Origin: Tolypothrix campylonemoides VB511288 | Lineage (GTDB): Bacteria; Cyanobacteriota; Cyanobacteriia; Cyanobacteriales; Nostocaceae | Length of the DNA stretch: 64,000 bases | Reading direction: 5' to 3' | Assembly (NCBI GenBank): GCA_000828075.3 | Contig: JXCB02000002.1 | Location: 407,302-471,301, forward strand | Shown: positions 16,051 to 27,022 of the stretch, one piece after another | Layout: each line of letters opens with the position of its first letter | Position numbering within the stretch: position 1 is the stretch's first letter | Position numbers and translations under genes: made by a program | The notes under the pieces: generated by a model | The model's input: only the letters and a program-made list of their open reading frames with translations | Database searches by the model: none | Told to the model about the DNA's origin: nothing

Positions 16051-19000
16051 ATGTCTGCCATGAGTACTCGTTGGGACTGGCTATTAGGAATTGCGATCGC
16101 TGGTGCATGTACTTTGAGTGCAAATTGTGTTCTGGCTCAAATTACACCGGATGCCACTTTACCGAATAATTCCATCATCAACATCAATGGCAACACCTTC
16201 AATATCACAGGGGGAACGCAAGCAGGCGGTAATTTATTCCACAGTTTCCAACAGTTTTCTGTCCCCACTGGTAGCGGAGCTTTCTTTAATAATACTGTTG
16301 ACATTCAAAATATCATTAGTCGTGTGACGGGTGGGTCAATATCTAATATTGATGGGTTGATTCGCACCTTAGGTACGGCTAACCTGTTTTTGATTAATCC
16401 CAATGGAATTGTCTTTGGACAAAATGCGCGGTTGGAGATTGGCGGCTCTTTCTTTGCAAGTACCGCTAGTAGTCTGAAATTTGCTGATGGCACAGAGTTT
16501 AGGACAAACGGTACCCAAACAACACCATTGCTGACTATCAGTGTTCCATTGGGTTTGCAATTTGGACAGAATCCAGGAAAGATTCAAGTAGAGGGCGATG
16601 GTCAAGGCAGAAGGTTAGCAAAAACTGATTTGATTGATACACCTTTTGCCCTGCGGTTAGGAGCGAATCAAACCCTGGGATTGGTTGGTGGTGATTTAGA
16701 ACTTTCGGGTGGAACGCTAAAGAGTACAGGCGGGCGGATTGAATTGGGCAGTGTGGGGTCAGACAGTTTGGTCGGTCTTGTGCCGGTGGCGAACGGGTGG
16801 ACTTTGGATTATGGCGGTGTGCAAAACTTTCGCGATATCCAACTTTTACAAGGGGCAACTGTAGATGCCAGTGGAATCGGGGGTGGAAATGTCCGTGTAC
16901 AAGGCAGACAAATAACTCTCAAACAGGGGTCTCAGATTGAGGCGAGTAATTTGGGTTTGGGGTTTCAGTCAGGAGGAACTTTGGAAGTCACGGGTATTGA
17001 ATCGATTCAGCTTGATGGTTCCGGAGCCACTTATCCAACGAGGCTAGCCAGTCTAGTCTATCAAGGCGCAAATGGTAAAGGGGGAAACATTATTCTCACC
17101 ACTGGCTCAGTTTCCTTAACTGATGGTGCTCAAATTCTTGCCAGCACCTATGGTTCTGGGGATGCAGGCAGTGTGTTCGTGCAAGCAAAAGATTCTGTGT
17201 CTGCTGCTGACAGTGCCATCTTCAGCAATGTGGAATATGGGGGTGTGGGCAAAGGTGGCGACATCAACATCAATGCAGCAACACTGTCGCTCAAGGATGG
17301 CGCTCAACTGGGAACGGCAGTTCGTGGAGCATCTGACAACCTGCCTGCAGGGCAGGGTCAGGCGGGGAATGTCAACGTTTATGTCACAGGAGCAGTGACG
17401 ATTGCTGGGGTGAAGAACGGATTCCCTGGTGGTATTTTCAGCACATTGGGAAGTGGGGCGATTGGTAAAGGGGGAAATATTAATATCACATCTGGCTCAT
17501 TTTCCTTAACTGATGGTGCTCGACTAAATGCCAGCACCTATGGTTCTGGGGATGCAGGCAGTATGTTCGTGCAAGCAAAGGATTCTGTGTCTGTTGCTGA
17601 CAGTACCATCTCCAGCAATGTGGAGTATGGGGGTGTGGGCAAAGGTGGCGACATCAACATCAATGCAGCAACACTGTCGCTCAAGGATGGCGCTCAACTG
17701 GGAACGGTAGTTCGTGAAGCATCTGGCAACCTACCTGCAGGACAAGGTCAGGCGGGGAATGTCAACGTTAATGTTACAGGAGCGGTGACAATTGCTGGGG
17801 TGAAGAACCGATTCTCCAGTGGTATTTTCAGCTATTTGGGAAGTGGGGCGATTGGTAAAGGGGGAAACATTAATGTCACATCAGGCTTATTTTCCCTAAC
17901 TGATGGTGCTGTCCTGGCTGCCAGCACAAGAGGACAAGGGGATGCAGGTAGTATATTGGTGCAAGCAAAGGATTCTGTGTCTGCTGCTGGTAGGAGTGCC
18001 ATCTTCAGCACTGTGGAAAATGGAGCAGTGGGCAAAGGTGGCGACATCAACATCAATGCGGCAACACTGTCGCTTTTTGATGGCGCTCAACTGGAAACCC
18101 TTGTTCGTGAAGCATCTGCCAACCAGCCAGCAGGACAAGGTCAGGCGGGGAATGTCAACGTTTATGTCACAGGAGCAGTGACGATTGCTGGGGTGAAGGA
18201 CGGAGTCTTTAGTGGTATTTACAGCTATTTGGGAAGTGGGGCGATTGGTAAAGCGGGAAACATTAATGTCACATCTGGCTCAGTTTCCTTAACTGATGGT
18301 GCTCGACTTATTGCCAGCACCTATGGGCAAGGGGATGCAGGCAGTGTGTTCGTGCAAGCAAAAGATTCTGTGTCTGCTGCTGGTAACAGTACCATCTTCA
18401 GCAATGTCGAATATGGGAGTGTGGGCAAAGGAGGGAATATTAATATCACCTCTGGTTCCTTGTCTTTAAATGATGCTCAAGTGACAACTAGTACCAATGG
18501 ACAAGGGGATGCAGGCAGTGTGTTCGTGCAAGCAAAGGATTCTATTTCGATAACAGGTACAAATGCCCGCATTACTAGCAGTGTGCTACCAAGTGGTGTG
18601 GGCAAAGGAGGCGACATCAACATCCGTGCTGCTTCATTCTCCGTCACAGATGGCGCTCAACTACAAAGCGCAATTTTTTATGATCCTAGCACTGGAGCAG
18701 CCGGACGGGGGGATGCGGGGAATGTCAACATTGATGTCACAGGTGGGGTGACGATTGCCGGGGTGAACAAATTCCCCAGCGGCATTTACAGCTTGGTGTC
18801 ACCGGGGGGAGTTGGCAATGGAGGTAACATCAATATTACTGCTGGCTCTTTCTCTTTAATTGATGGTGCTGAAGTATCTGCCAGCACCTTTGGACAAGGA
18901 GATGCAGGCACGATTGAAATTAATGCTACTGATGCTGTCAGGATTTCTGGAACGAGTTCCACTAATGGAGGTTCCAGTGGATTATTCACACAAACCACCT

Positions 19001-20184
19001 CCTCAGGTAGAGGAGGGGATCTGATTATCAACACCCGTACCTTTACCGTGTCAGATGGTGCAGTTTTGAATACCGGAACCTCTAATGATGGCAATGGTGG
19101 CAATATTAAAGTGACTGCGAATCGGGTTGAAGCTATCAATGGGGGACAGTTTTTCGCCATCTCCTCTGGCAGGGGAAATGCAGGTAAAATTACGGTTAAC
19201 GCTACCGACCAGGTAATCGTCAATGGCAGTGATGCGACTTTCAATGACCGGATTGCCAAATTTGGTTTTACAACAAATATTGAGAATGGTGCCAGTGGCT
19301 TGTTTGTTCGTTCTCAAGGTTCAGGAAATGCAGGAGATATTGAAGTAACCTCACCTAAAGTTCAGTTGGACAACTCCGCGAGGTTCAACGCTGAATCAGC
19401 ATTAGGTAATGGCGGCAATATCAACCTGCGAGTCGGAGAGTTACTGCTGCTGCGCCGTGGAAGTTTCATCTCAGCCACTGCGGGTACTGACAAGCTTGGT
19501 GGTAATGGCGGTAACATCACTATCAATGCTCCATCGGGCTTTATCATCAGCGCTCCAAATGAAAACAGCGACATTACCGCCAATGCTTTCAATGGTAGTG
19601 GTGGTAGAATCAATATCGATTCCTTAGGCATTTTTAACTTCACTCAGCGTAGTCGAGAAGACTTGGTGCGCGAGTTGGGAACTAATAACCCAAATCAACT
19701 CAACCCGCAAGACTTACCAACCAACGATATCACAGCAATTTCCCAAACCAACCCAACTTTAGGCGGTCAGATCACTATCAATACACCGGATGCTGACCAA
19801 AGCCTGGGATTAGTCGAACTCCCCATAGTGTTAACAGATACATCAAACTTCATAGCAAACACTGGCTGTGATGCCATTGCTAGCACAGATTCTGACACAG
19901 ATAAAAGCAAATTTACTATCACCGGACGCGGTGGTTTGCCTCCCAACCCCTACGAACCCCTCAGCACTGATGTCGTCTGGTTAGACACTCGGACTTCAGC
20001 TATCACATCACAGCAGCAACGTTCACAAGGAAGCGCAGCTAAACCACCATCTAAAGCTGATGTTGTGAAAATTGTGCCTGCTACAGGTTGGGTGTTCGAC
20101 GGCAAGGGGCATGTTACCCTCATTTCTAATGCATCTAATGCCAATGGTTTGGCGTCTACTCCTGCTGGGTGTGCCAAAAAGTAA
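16051..20184 (+). CDS. Two-partner-secretion exoprotein (filamentous haemagglutinin-like)
   Basis: A 1377-residue TpsA-type protein secreted through an outer-membrane TpsB pore. A signal peptide ends near residue 30 (ANCVLA). The TPS/haemagglutinin N-terminal domain follows, with the typical QAGGNLFHSFQQFSVP and NLFLINPNGIVFG motifs (about 57-72 and 112-125). The rest is a right-handed beta-helix rich in Gly/Asn/Asp strands such as GKGGNINITSGSFSLTDGA. A roughly 130-residue unit is repeated about four times (17080-18430). The C-terminal region has a cysteine (NTGCDAIAS) and ends AGCAKK. An ATG four codons later (MSTRWDW) is an alternative start. Function is probably adhesion or surface layer. 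No tpsB is visible in the window. Confidence 0.9.
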   Translation: MSAMSTRWDWLLGIAIAGACTLSANCVLAQITPDATLPNNSIININGNTFNITGGTQAGGNLFHSFQQFSVPTGSGAFFNNTVDIQNIISRVTGGSISNIDGLIRTLGTANLFLINPNGIVFGQNARLEIGGSFFASTASSLKFADGTEFRTNGTQTTPLLTISVPLGLQFGQNPGKIQVEGDGQGRRLAKTDLIDTPFALRLGANQTLGLVGGDLELSGGTLKSTGGRIELGSVGSDSLVGLVPVANGWTLDYGGVQNFRDIQLLQGATVDASGIGGGNVRVQGRQITLKQGSQIEASNLGLGFQSGGTLEVTGIESIQLDGSGATYPTRLASLVYQGANGKGGNIILTTGSVSLTDGAQILASTYGSGDAGSVFVQAKDSVSAADSAIFSNVEYGGVGKGGDININAATLSLKDGAQLGTAVRGASDNLPAGQGQAGNVNVYVTGAVTIAGVKNGFPGGIFSTLGSGAIGKGGNINITSGSFSLTDGARLNASTYGSGDAGSMFVQAKDSVSVADSTISSNVEYGGVGKGGDININAATLSLKDGAQLGTVVREASGNLPAGQGQAGNVNVNVTGAVTIAGVKNRFSSGIFSYLGSGAIGKGGNINVTSGLFSLTDGAVLAASTRGQGDAGSILVQAKDSVSAAGRSAIFSTVENGAVGKGGDININAATLSLFDGAQLETLVREASANQPAGQGQAGNVNVYVTGAVTIAGVKDGVFSGIYSYLGSGAIGKAGNINVTSGSVSLTDGARLIASTYGQGDAGSVFVQAKDSVSAAGNSTIFSNVEYGSVGKGGNINITSGSLSLNDAQVTTSTNGQGDAGSVFVQAKDSISITGTNARITSSVLPSGVGKGGDINIRAASFSVTDGAQLQSAIFYDPSTGAAGRGDAGNVNIDVTGGVTIAGVNKFPSGIYSLVSPGGVGNGGNINITAGSFSLIDGAEVSASTFGQGDAGTIEINATDAVRISGTSSTNGGSSGLFTQTTSSGRGGDLIINTRTFTVSDGAVLNTGTSNDGNGGNIKVTANRVEAINGGQFFAISSGRGNAGKITVNATDQVIVNGSDATFNDRIAKFGFTTNIENGASGLFVRSQGSGNAGDIEVTSPKVQLDNSARFNAESALGNGGNINLRVGELLLLRRGSFISATAGTDKLGGNGGNITINAPSGFIISAPNENSDITANAFNGSGGRINIDSLGIFNFTQRSREDLVRELGTNNPNQLNPQDLPTNDITAISQTNPTLGGQITINTPDADQSLGLVELPIVLTDTSNFIANTGCDAIASTDSDTDKSKFTITGRGGLPPNPYEPLSTDVVWLDTRTSAITSQQQRSQGSAAKPPSKADVVKIVPATGWVFDGKGHVTLISNASNANGLASTPAGCAKK
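17080..18430 (+). repeat. Tandem ~390-base coding repeats in the exoprotein gene
   Basis: Units begin at a GGTAAAG.GGGAAA(C/T)ATTA motif near 17080, 17467, 17856 and 18249, with a truncated unit near 18428. Long stretches are nearly identical between units, for example the AAAGGTGGCGACATCAACAT segment. The high identity suggests recent duplication or gene conversion. Confidence 0.85.
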
Positions 20185-20533
20185 AGACCCCACCCCCGTA
20201 AAGCTACGCTTCACGTCCCCTCCCCCTCCGGGTATGTCCTTCGGACACGCTACGCGAACGCCAGTTGCCTACGGAGGGAAACCCTCCTGCAGCACTGGTC
20301 TCACCGCAAGCGGGGAACTCGGGGTCCCCTCTGGGGATTAGGGGCAGGGATAAAGGGGTGGGGTGCAGTCAACGTGGAAATCATAACTAATTAGCCGAAC
20401 ATGATATAAGTCATAATGCAACTTAGTATGAGGACATAAAAGAAGGACAAGAACTTTCTACCTCAGTGTGCGTGTTCTTCAACATACATTACCATCTAAT
20501 AGGTGTTGAAAAATCCAACAAGGAGATGCGTTA
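20185..20533. other. Intergenic region with dispersed palindromic repeats
   Basis: No gene. Contains a G/C-rich dispersed repeat (about 20190-20370) with a palindromic cassette at 20257-20305. A second half-repeat (GGGGTCCCCTCTGGGGATTA) follows. Similar composite blocks occur at 41918-42133. The last 100 bases hold the leader of the SH3-type gene. Confidence 0.6.
20257..20305. repeat. Palindromic cassette, copy 2
   Basis: Opens with AACGCCAGTTGCC, has the core GGAGGGAAACCCTCC and closes with GCAGCACTGG. It is the reverse-orientation match of the cassette at 21081-21126. Confidence 0.7.
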
Positions 20534-21031
20534 ATGGCATACATATTAAAAGTCACATACTCAAGTGGAACGAATTTTAAACAGAGTCTCAAGGACTCAA
20601 GTCAGCTTGGACTTTGTGAAAAGTATAATATTAGCAATGGGAAGACATTTAGAGTTAGGGAAAGAGCAGACGCAGACACAGACCACTACAGAGTGACTCT
20701 GTTTGATAAAGTCGGAAATGCTGGATGTCCTCAGTACGACACTTGGTATGTCTTTAAAAACCATGTAAGTATCCAGCAAGAAACGTCTGGTGGTTCTGGT
20801 GGTGTTGCAGAAGTCATCGTTATCAATGCTACAAGTGGTTTGAATGTTCGGGAACAACCCGATACCAGTGCTCGTGAACTTGGTAAGATTCCCAATGGGT
20901 CAAGAATCACCGTATACGGTGAAGGCAAAGATAATGACGGGTTTCGTTGGATTAAGGTTAAATCCAACCAATGGGTTGCTTCTGAGGGTTGGGTCGCTAC
21001 TGAGTATCTGAAGATTCTATCTGTGCGTTGA
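20534..21031 (+). CDS. SH3-domain (SH3b) protein
   Basis: 165 residues. The C-terminal half is a bacterial SH3 domain: VIVINATSGLNVREQPDTSA, then ELGKIPNGSRITVYGE, then WIKVKSNQ and EGWVATEYL (about residues 94-162). The N-terminal half (1-85) is a separate small domain with several strands (TFRVRERADADTDHYRVTLFDKVG) and two cysteines. It lacks a recognisable signal peptide, which is odd for SH3b proteins that usually bind cell-wall material. A good ribosome site (AAGGAGA) lies 7 bases before the ATG. It is isolated between the exoprotein and hupL, and its target is unknown. Confidence 0.8.
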   Translation: MAYILKVTYSSGTNFKQSLKDSSQLGLCEKYNISNGKTFRVRERADADTDHYRVTLFDKVGNAGCPQYDTWYVFKNHVSIQQETSGGSGGVAEVIVINATSGLNVREQPDTSARELGKIPNGSRITVYGEGKDNDGFRWIKVKSNQWVASEGWVATEYLKILSVR

Positions 21032-21070
21032 GGCAAATATTAGGGATTTCCAACAAATAAATTATCCAAT

Positions 21071-21180
21071 CTTGTGTGGGGGAGCCAGCGCTGCAGGAGG
21101 GTTTCCCTCCCTAGGGGACTAGCGTTGGGCATCTTGCCCGCCCAGTTTATAGGACGGGCTAGAAGCCCATCCCACAAAAA
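21071..21180. repeat. Palindromic dispersed element, copy A, with inserted cassette
   Basis: Starts CTTGTGTGGGG and ends CCCATCCCACAA. Imperfect longer inverted arms (ATTATCCAA / TTGGATA) suggest a MITE-like unit of about 21044-21211 whose right end touches the hupL stop codon. Compared with copies at 28255 and 33788, it carries an extra roughly 46-base cassette at 21081-21126. Confidence 0.75.
21081..21126. repeat. Palindromic cassette, copy 3
   Basis: Core GGAGGGTTTCCCTCC between CCAGCGCTGC and GACTAGCG, inserted inside the TTGTGGGG-type element. It matches, in reverse, the cassettes at 20257 and 42035. Confidence 0.75.
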
Positions 21181-21211
21181 AAGTTGGATATTTTTTAAGA
21201 AAGGAAGTTCC

Positions 21212-22807
<1,596 letters not shown>

Positions 22808-23259
22808 TTGTCCTTTGTCCTGTATCATTCGTCGTTGTTCATTTGCGACTATTGATTTGTTGCAAAAATCCGGTTTCAGGGTATTTGGAACCGCAGATGT
22901 ACGCAGATGCACGCAGATAAACACAGATGGTTTATCTGTGGTTTTATTTTCAACTGGTCGCGGTAAGGAGTCCCCACCAACTTTGTACGTATGGTAGGGG
23001 GACGCCAGAACCCTTGGTCGGGAAACCCTCCGGAGAGTACTGGCGACTGAATGCCGCTCTGGAATTGGGAGTACAGACGCCCTGCGAGGGCGTCTCTACG
23101 GACGGTTGTTGGGGGAAATACTCCAAAATATGTCTAAGTCTTTATTGCCCCGGACATAATTTTGTTGAGGTTCCCTTACCATTACCCGAATCCCTAATCC
23201 CCAATCCCCAATCCCCAATCCCCTTTACGAAATTGACATTTTCATCGGAGGTCTGATGA
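22808..23259. other. Long hupS-hupL spacer filled with repeats
   Basis: 452 bases between cotranscribed-type genes, with no coding sequence. From the hupL side it has a CAGATG-type palindromic repeat (22889-22943), a palindromic cassette (23001-23047), a 9-base perfect hairpin AGACGCCCT-GCG-AGGGCGTCT (23075-23095) and a CCCCAAT heptanucleotide tract (about 23190-23222). Transcript folding here may set the HupS to HupL ratio (inference). Confidence 0.7.
23001..23047. repeat. Palindromic cassette, copy 4
   Basis: GACGCCAGAACCC, core GGGAAACCCTCC, then a divergent end ACTGGCG. It lies in the hupS-hupL spacer. Confidence 0.6.
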
Positions 23260-24222
<963 letters not shown>

Positions 24223-25197
24223 CAGCTATCTTTATTTCTATTGTTTACCCTGCATGATTCAGGTGACGTTGTTTGTAGCGTCTCACTTGTTTTTTCCCCT
24301 TTATTTCTAATATCATGTATTTTTTGATTCAATTGTTTATTTCTTACATAAAAAATTATCTTGTTTGAATTTGAATATATTCTAATTTTCCTGAAACAGT
24401 TATTTAATAACATTTTTTTTGAGCAATTAGAGTTAATGTATTAACCATATGGCGTTTCTAAAAAAGAACTAATACCCTCTATAAAACATTTTTTCAAGTG
24501 AAAATGGCAGTAAATCAAGTTTTTTTGGAAAAACAACTTTTGAAATAGAAGAGAAATATAAATGTAGTTTTATGAATATGTTTTAGATGAAAGTTTACAA
24601 AAACATCTATTTCTTTTAAACGAAATGTTTTATATTAAAAGAAAATAGACTTAATAAATTCAAGGAGTATTCATCAGACTTCTGGCAAAAATACTAAGCG
24701 CTTAAAATCGCAGTACCTCCTTTGATCCATAAGCCTCTCACTCAAAGGGAACTCAAGCGCCTAATTTTGCAAAGAGGCGATTAACCGCAGTTGACTCATC
24801 ATCTGCGTAAACAAGCTTGGTTGGGACAGCCCAAAGACGCCATGTTCGTTGCGTCTTAACGGTATGCGGGCTTGAAAGACTCAATAGACTTTTTGCAAAA
24901 GTCATTTATTGACCTGACTTTTCACGCCATGTGGAAAAATCCACGAAAAACCTAACCCCCTAGCCCCCTTCCCTACTAGGGAAGGGGGAAAAATCAAAGC
25001 CTCTCTCCTACAAGGAGAGAGGTTTGGAGAGAGGTTTTTCACATCCCGTGAAAAGTAAGATCTATTGACAAGGAAAGTAGTCAGAACTGGTGAATTAAGA
25101 ATTTCTCCTGTGTTCTGCGTTCTGTGTTCTCCCCTTACGAACAATCTATTTTTGCCTGCATATTTGATTTTCTCCAACCTGCTTTAGGAAGGTAGTA
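24223..25197. promoter_or_regulatory. Divergent control region between hupS and the accessory operon
   Basis: 975 bases. The half nearest hupS (24223-24680) is very AT-rich and probably holds the hupS promoter; I could not identify a certain factor site. About 24700-24890 reads like a decayed coding remnant on the + strand with stops (for example PLTQRELKRLILQRGD). A MITE-like element follows at 24917-25056. The last bases hold the TPR-gene ribosome site (AGGAAGG). Confidence 0.5.
24917..25056. mobile_element. MITE-like element with imperfect inverted ends
   Basis: The ends are ACTTTTCACGCCATGTGG and an inverse ending CCCGTGAAAAGT, matching in most of about 20 positions. Between them lie two further palindromes (CCCCCTTCCCTACTAGGG and CCTCTCTCCTACAAGG types) common in cyanobacterial intergenic repeats. 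ATTGAC occurs near both flanks, but a clean target duplication is not evident. Confidence 0.6.
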
Positions 25198-26259
25198 ATG
25201 ACTCCCAGCATGACAGATTCAGCAGTGAAGGCGGCAATGGCTGTCATTGCTTCGTCTTCAGCAACGACACAAGAAAAAATTGAGATGCTGATTGAAATGG
25301 CGCAGGGCTTTCAAAAAAAGCCAAAAACTGCCCAAGATTTATGGAATGCAGTTTCGCTGTGTCATCAAGCGCATGAATTGTGCGCTGAGGATAATCTGCT
25401 GTGGAAAGCTAGGGCAAAGGCAGGAATGGCAACTGCCCTAAAAGCAATTCCTGATGTTGGGGAACAACTGTTGTTAGAAGCGAAACAACAATTAGAAGAA
25501 GCCCTACCTATTTTGCAACGGACACTTGCCTCAACGGAGGGAACCCTCCGAAGTTTGCCCGGAGGGAAACCCTCCTTGCAACTTCTCTCCGCACAGCAGT
25601 GTCCTCTGGAGTTTGCCCCGCAAGAGGAAGTGGCGGAAACTCAAATGAATTTAGGGTTAGTGTTGCAATCGCTTGTCCCATTCAATTTAGCGCGGATGAG
25701 TGATAGCATCCAAGCTTATCAGAAGGCTTTGCAGGTGTTTACGTGGCAGAAGTACCCGCAGGAATATGCGATTTTACACAATAATATTGCAATTGCTTAC
25801 CTCTCGATGCCCCTGACATCAGAAAAAGAATCGTTGCGTCAAGGGTTAGCAGTGCAGACATTTGAGGAGGCACTGAAGCATATTCGGTTAATAAAGCATC
25901 CAAGGGAATATGCGATGTTGCAAAATAACTTGGGTAACGCTTTGCAATATTTACCGAGTTCGCATCCTTTGGAGAATATTTTGCGGGCGATCGCTGCTTA
26001 TGACGAAGCATTAAAAGTGCGTGATGCCAAAGACACACCGTTGGAATACGCTAACACCATTTCTAATAAAGCCAACGCCTTATTCAACTTACCAGATAAC
26101 CCAGAAAAGCCAGAAGGCGGGAATCTGAAAAATATGCGGCAAGCGCGTGCCTATTATCAAGAAGCTTGGGAAATTTTCACTCAACATGGACAAACAGAAC
26201 AAGCGGAAGTTGTCGTACAGATGCTGCAAGAACTTGAGACAGAAATCGGTAATAGTTAG
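25198..26259 (+). CDS. TPR-like protein of the hydrogenase accessory operon
   Basis: 353 residues, probably a helical repeat scaffold. Repeats are visible as LARMSDSIQAYQKALQVFTWQKYPQEYAILHNNIAIAYLSMP, then FEEALKHIRLIKHPREYAMLQNNLGNALQYLPSS, then AIAAYDEALKVRDAKDTPLEYANTISNKANALFNLPDN. The gene opens the rightward set that leads into hypF. In Nostoc, TPR, small membrane and NHL-repeat genes are known upstream of hypF and have been proposed to help mature the hydrogenase small subunit; assignment here is by that context. An in-frame repeat insertion (about residues 110-135, EGTLRSLPGGKPSLQLLS) comes from a palindromic DNA cassette. A good ribosome site (AGGAAGG) precedes the ATG. Confidence 0.85.
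   Translation: MTPSMTDSAVKAAMAVIASSSATTQEKIEMLIEMAQGFQKKPKTAQDLWNAVSLCHQAHELCAEDNLLWKARAKAGMATALKAIPDVGEQLLLEAKQQLEEALPILQRTLASTEGTLRSLPGGKPSLQLLSAQQCPLEFAPQEEVAETQMNLGLVLQSLVPFNLARMSDSIQAYQKALQVFTWQKYPQEYAILHNNIAIAYLSMPLTSEKESLRQGLAVQTFEEALKHIRLIKHPREYAMLQNNLGNALQYLPSSHPLENILRAIAAYDEALKVRDAKDTPLEYANTISNKANALFNLPDNPEKPEGGNLKNMRQARAYYQEAWEIFTQHGQTEQAEVVVQMLQELETEIGNS
25525..25600 (+). repeat. Palindromic cassette inside the TPR gene, copy 5
   Basis: Two GGAGGG..CCCTCC cores (25535-25550 and 25561-25575) lie in tandem inside the coding sequence and are translated in frame. The second core and its flank (GGAGGGAAACCCTCCTTGCA) match the dispersed cassette found in intergenic DNA elsewhere in the window. 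Confidence 0.75.
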
Positions 26260-26337
26260 TGCTTATTGTGTAAAGACGCTTTCATGAAAGTGCGTTTGTA
26301 TAATTAACAACTAACAATTTTTATTTAGGAGATGAGA

Positions 26338-26604
26338 ATGACAGATATTTTGACAAATCAAACTTTCAGAGATTTCCTCACAAGCTTAACGGCTGGGGAT
26401 TTGAATCTCATGACAGGATTTGTGTGGTTTTTAGTAGCAACAGCTTTATCTATAGTTGGCGGTGCTATTGGCGGGATGATTTTAGCCGGGAAAGATTTAG
26501 GCTATCAGTTAGCAGCACTGCTAGGCGGATTTTTTGGTCCGGCTGGCGTGATTCCAGGAATTATCTTAGGACTGATAGTGCTGAATGCCTTGAGAAACTT
26601 TTAG
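26338..26604 (+). CDS. Small two-segment membrane protein of the accessory operon
   Basis: 88 residues from the ATG at 26338, preferred over the ATG at 26332 because AGGAG at 26326-26330 is then correctly spaced. A polar N-terminus (TDILTNQTFRDFLTSL) is followed by two membrane segments: MTGFVWFLVATALSIVGGAIGGMILAG and YQLAALLGGFFGPAGVIPGIILGLIVL. The Gly-rich helices resemble small helical membrane proteins. It sits between the TPR gene and another small membrane protein gene that begins 8 bases downstream, so the three are probably one transcript. Comparable small genes precede hypF in Nostoc. The function is unknown; anchoring of hydrogenase or its assembly factors is a guess. Confidence 0.8.
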   Translation: MTDILTNQTFRDFLTSLTAGDLNLMTGFVWFLVATALSIVGGAIGGMILAGKDLGYQLAALLGGFFGPAGVIPGIILGLIVLNALRNF

Positions 26605-26612
26605 GAGGAATC

Positions 26613-26837
26613 ATGTTAGAGATAGGATGGTTTAGCGCTAGATTATTTTTTAGGGGAAAGCTATTGCGGGATCCCATGCAATTTGTTAAGCAAACTGCAA
26701 TTGGTATTGGCGTCAGTACGCTACTATTGTTTTTACTTGCACAAACTAAAGTCAGCCTTTGGATACCAGTTGTTATCTCAAGCTTTTTGACTGGTATACT
26801 CATGCCATTTCTACACAAAGATATCAAGTTGAAGTAA
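26613..26837 (+). CDS. Small membrane protein of the accessory operon
   Basis: 74 residues, starting at the ATG preceded by a perfect AGGAGGAA. The N-terminus is basic and amphipathic (FSARLFFRGKLLRDPMQFVKQ). Two hydrophobic stretches follow (AIGIGVSTLLLFLLAQ and LWIPVVISSFLTGILMPFL), with a Lys-rich tail (HKDIKLK). A longer reading of the frame from further upstream overlaps the previous gene and has no ribosome site, so I reject it. The 8-base gap to the previous gene implies coupling. I cannot name a function beyond membership in the hydrogenase accessory set. Confidence 0.78.
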   Translation: MLEIGWFSARLFFRGKLLRDPMQFVKQTAIGIGVSTLLLFLLAQTKVSLWIPVVISSFLTGILMPFLHKDIKLK

Positions 26838-27022
26838 ATTTTTAGCTTTATTAGTCTTGAAAAACTTCAAACTGAAAGCTAAAAGCTGTTTTTACAGGTT
26901 ACAGACGATTAACTTTCAAAGAGATTTCCATTATTTTCTACTCATTTGAGCTTTTTGCCCAAATTTATTTGAGGGTAAAAAAGCTGCATTATCCAAATCT
27001 ACCGATGGACACAGGAACTGAA

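Noticed and set aside
16305..20214. Many open frames on both strands across the exoprotein gene
   Set aside because: They follow the repeated, codon-biased + strand gene and mirror its repeats; none has a ribosome site or family features.
22808..22924. N-terminal extension of HupL by 39 residues
   Set aside because: The extra text is encoded by repeat DNA and is unlike the known cyanobacterial HupL N-terminus, which starts at MGIQTLD.
24223..24700. NtcA (GTA-N8-TAC) site upstream of hupS
   Set aside because: Each GTA I examined lacked TAC at the right distance; only weak near-matches, so no site is reported.
26424..26612. Longer upstream start for the 74-residue membrane protein
   Set aside because: It would overlap the previous gene out of frame; the internal ATG has a perfect AGGAGGAA site.
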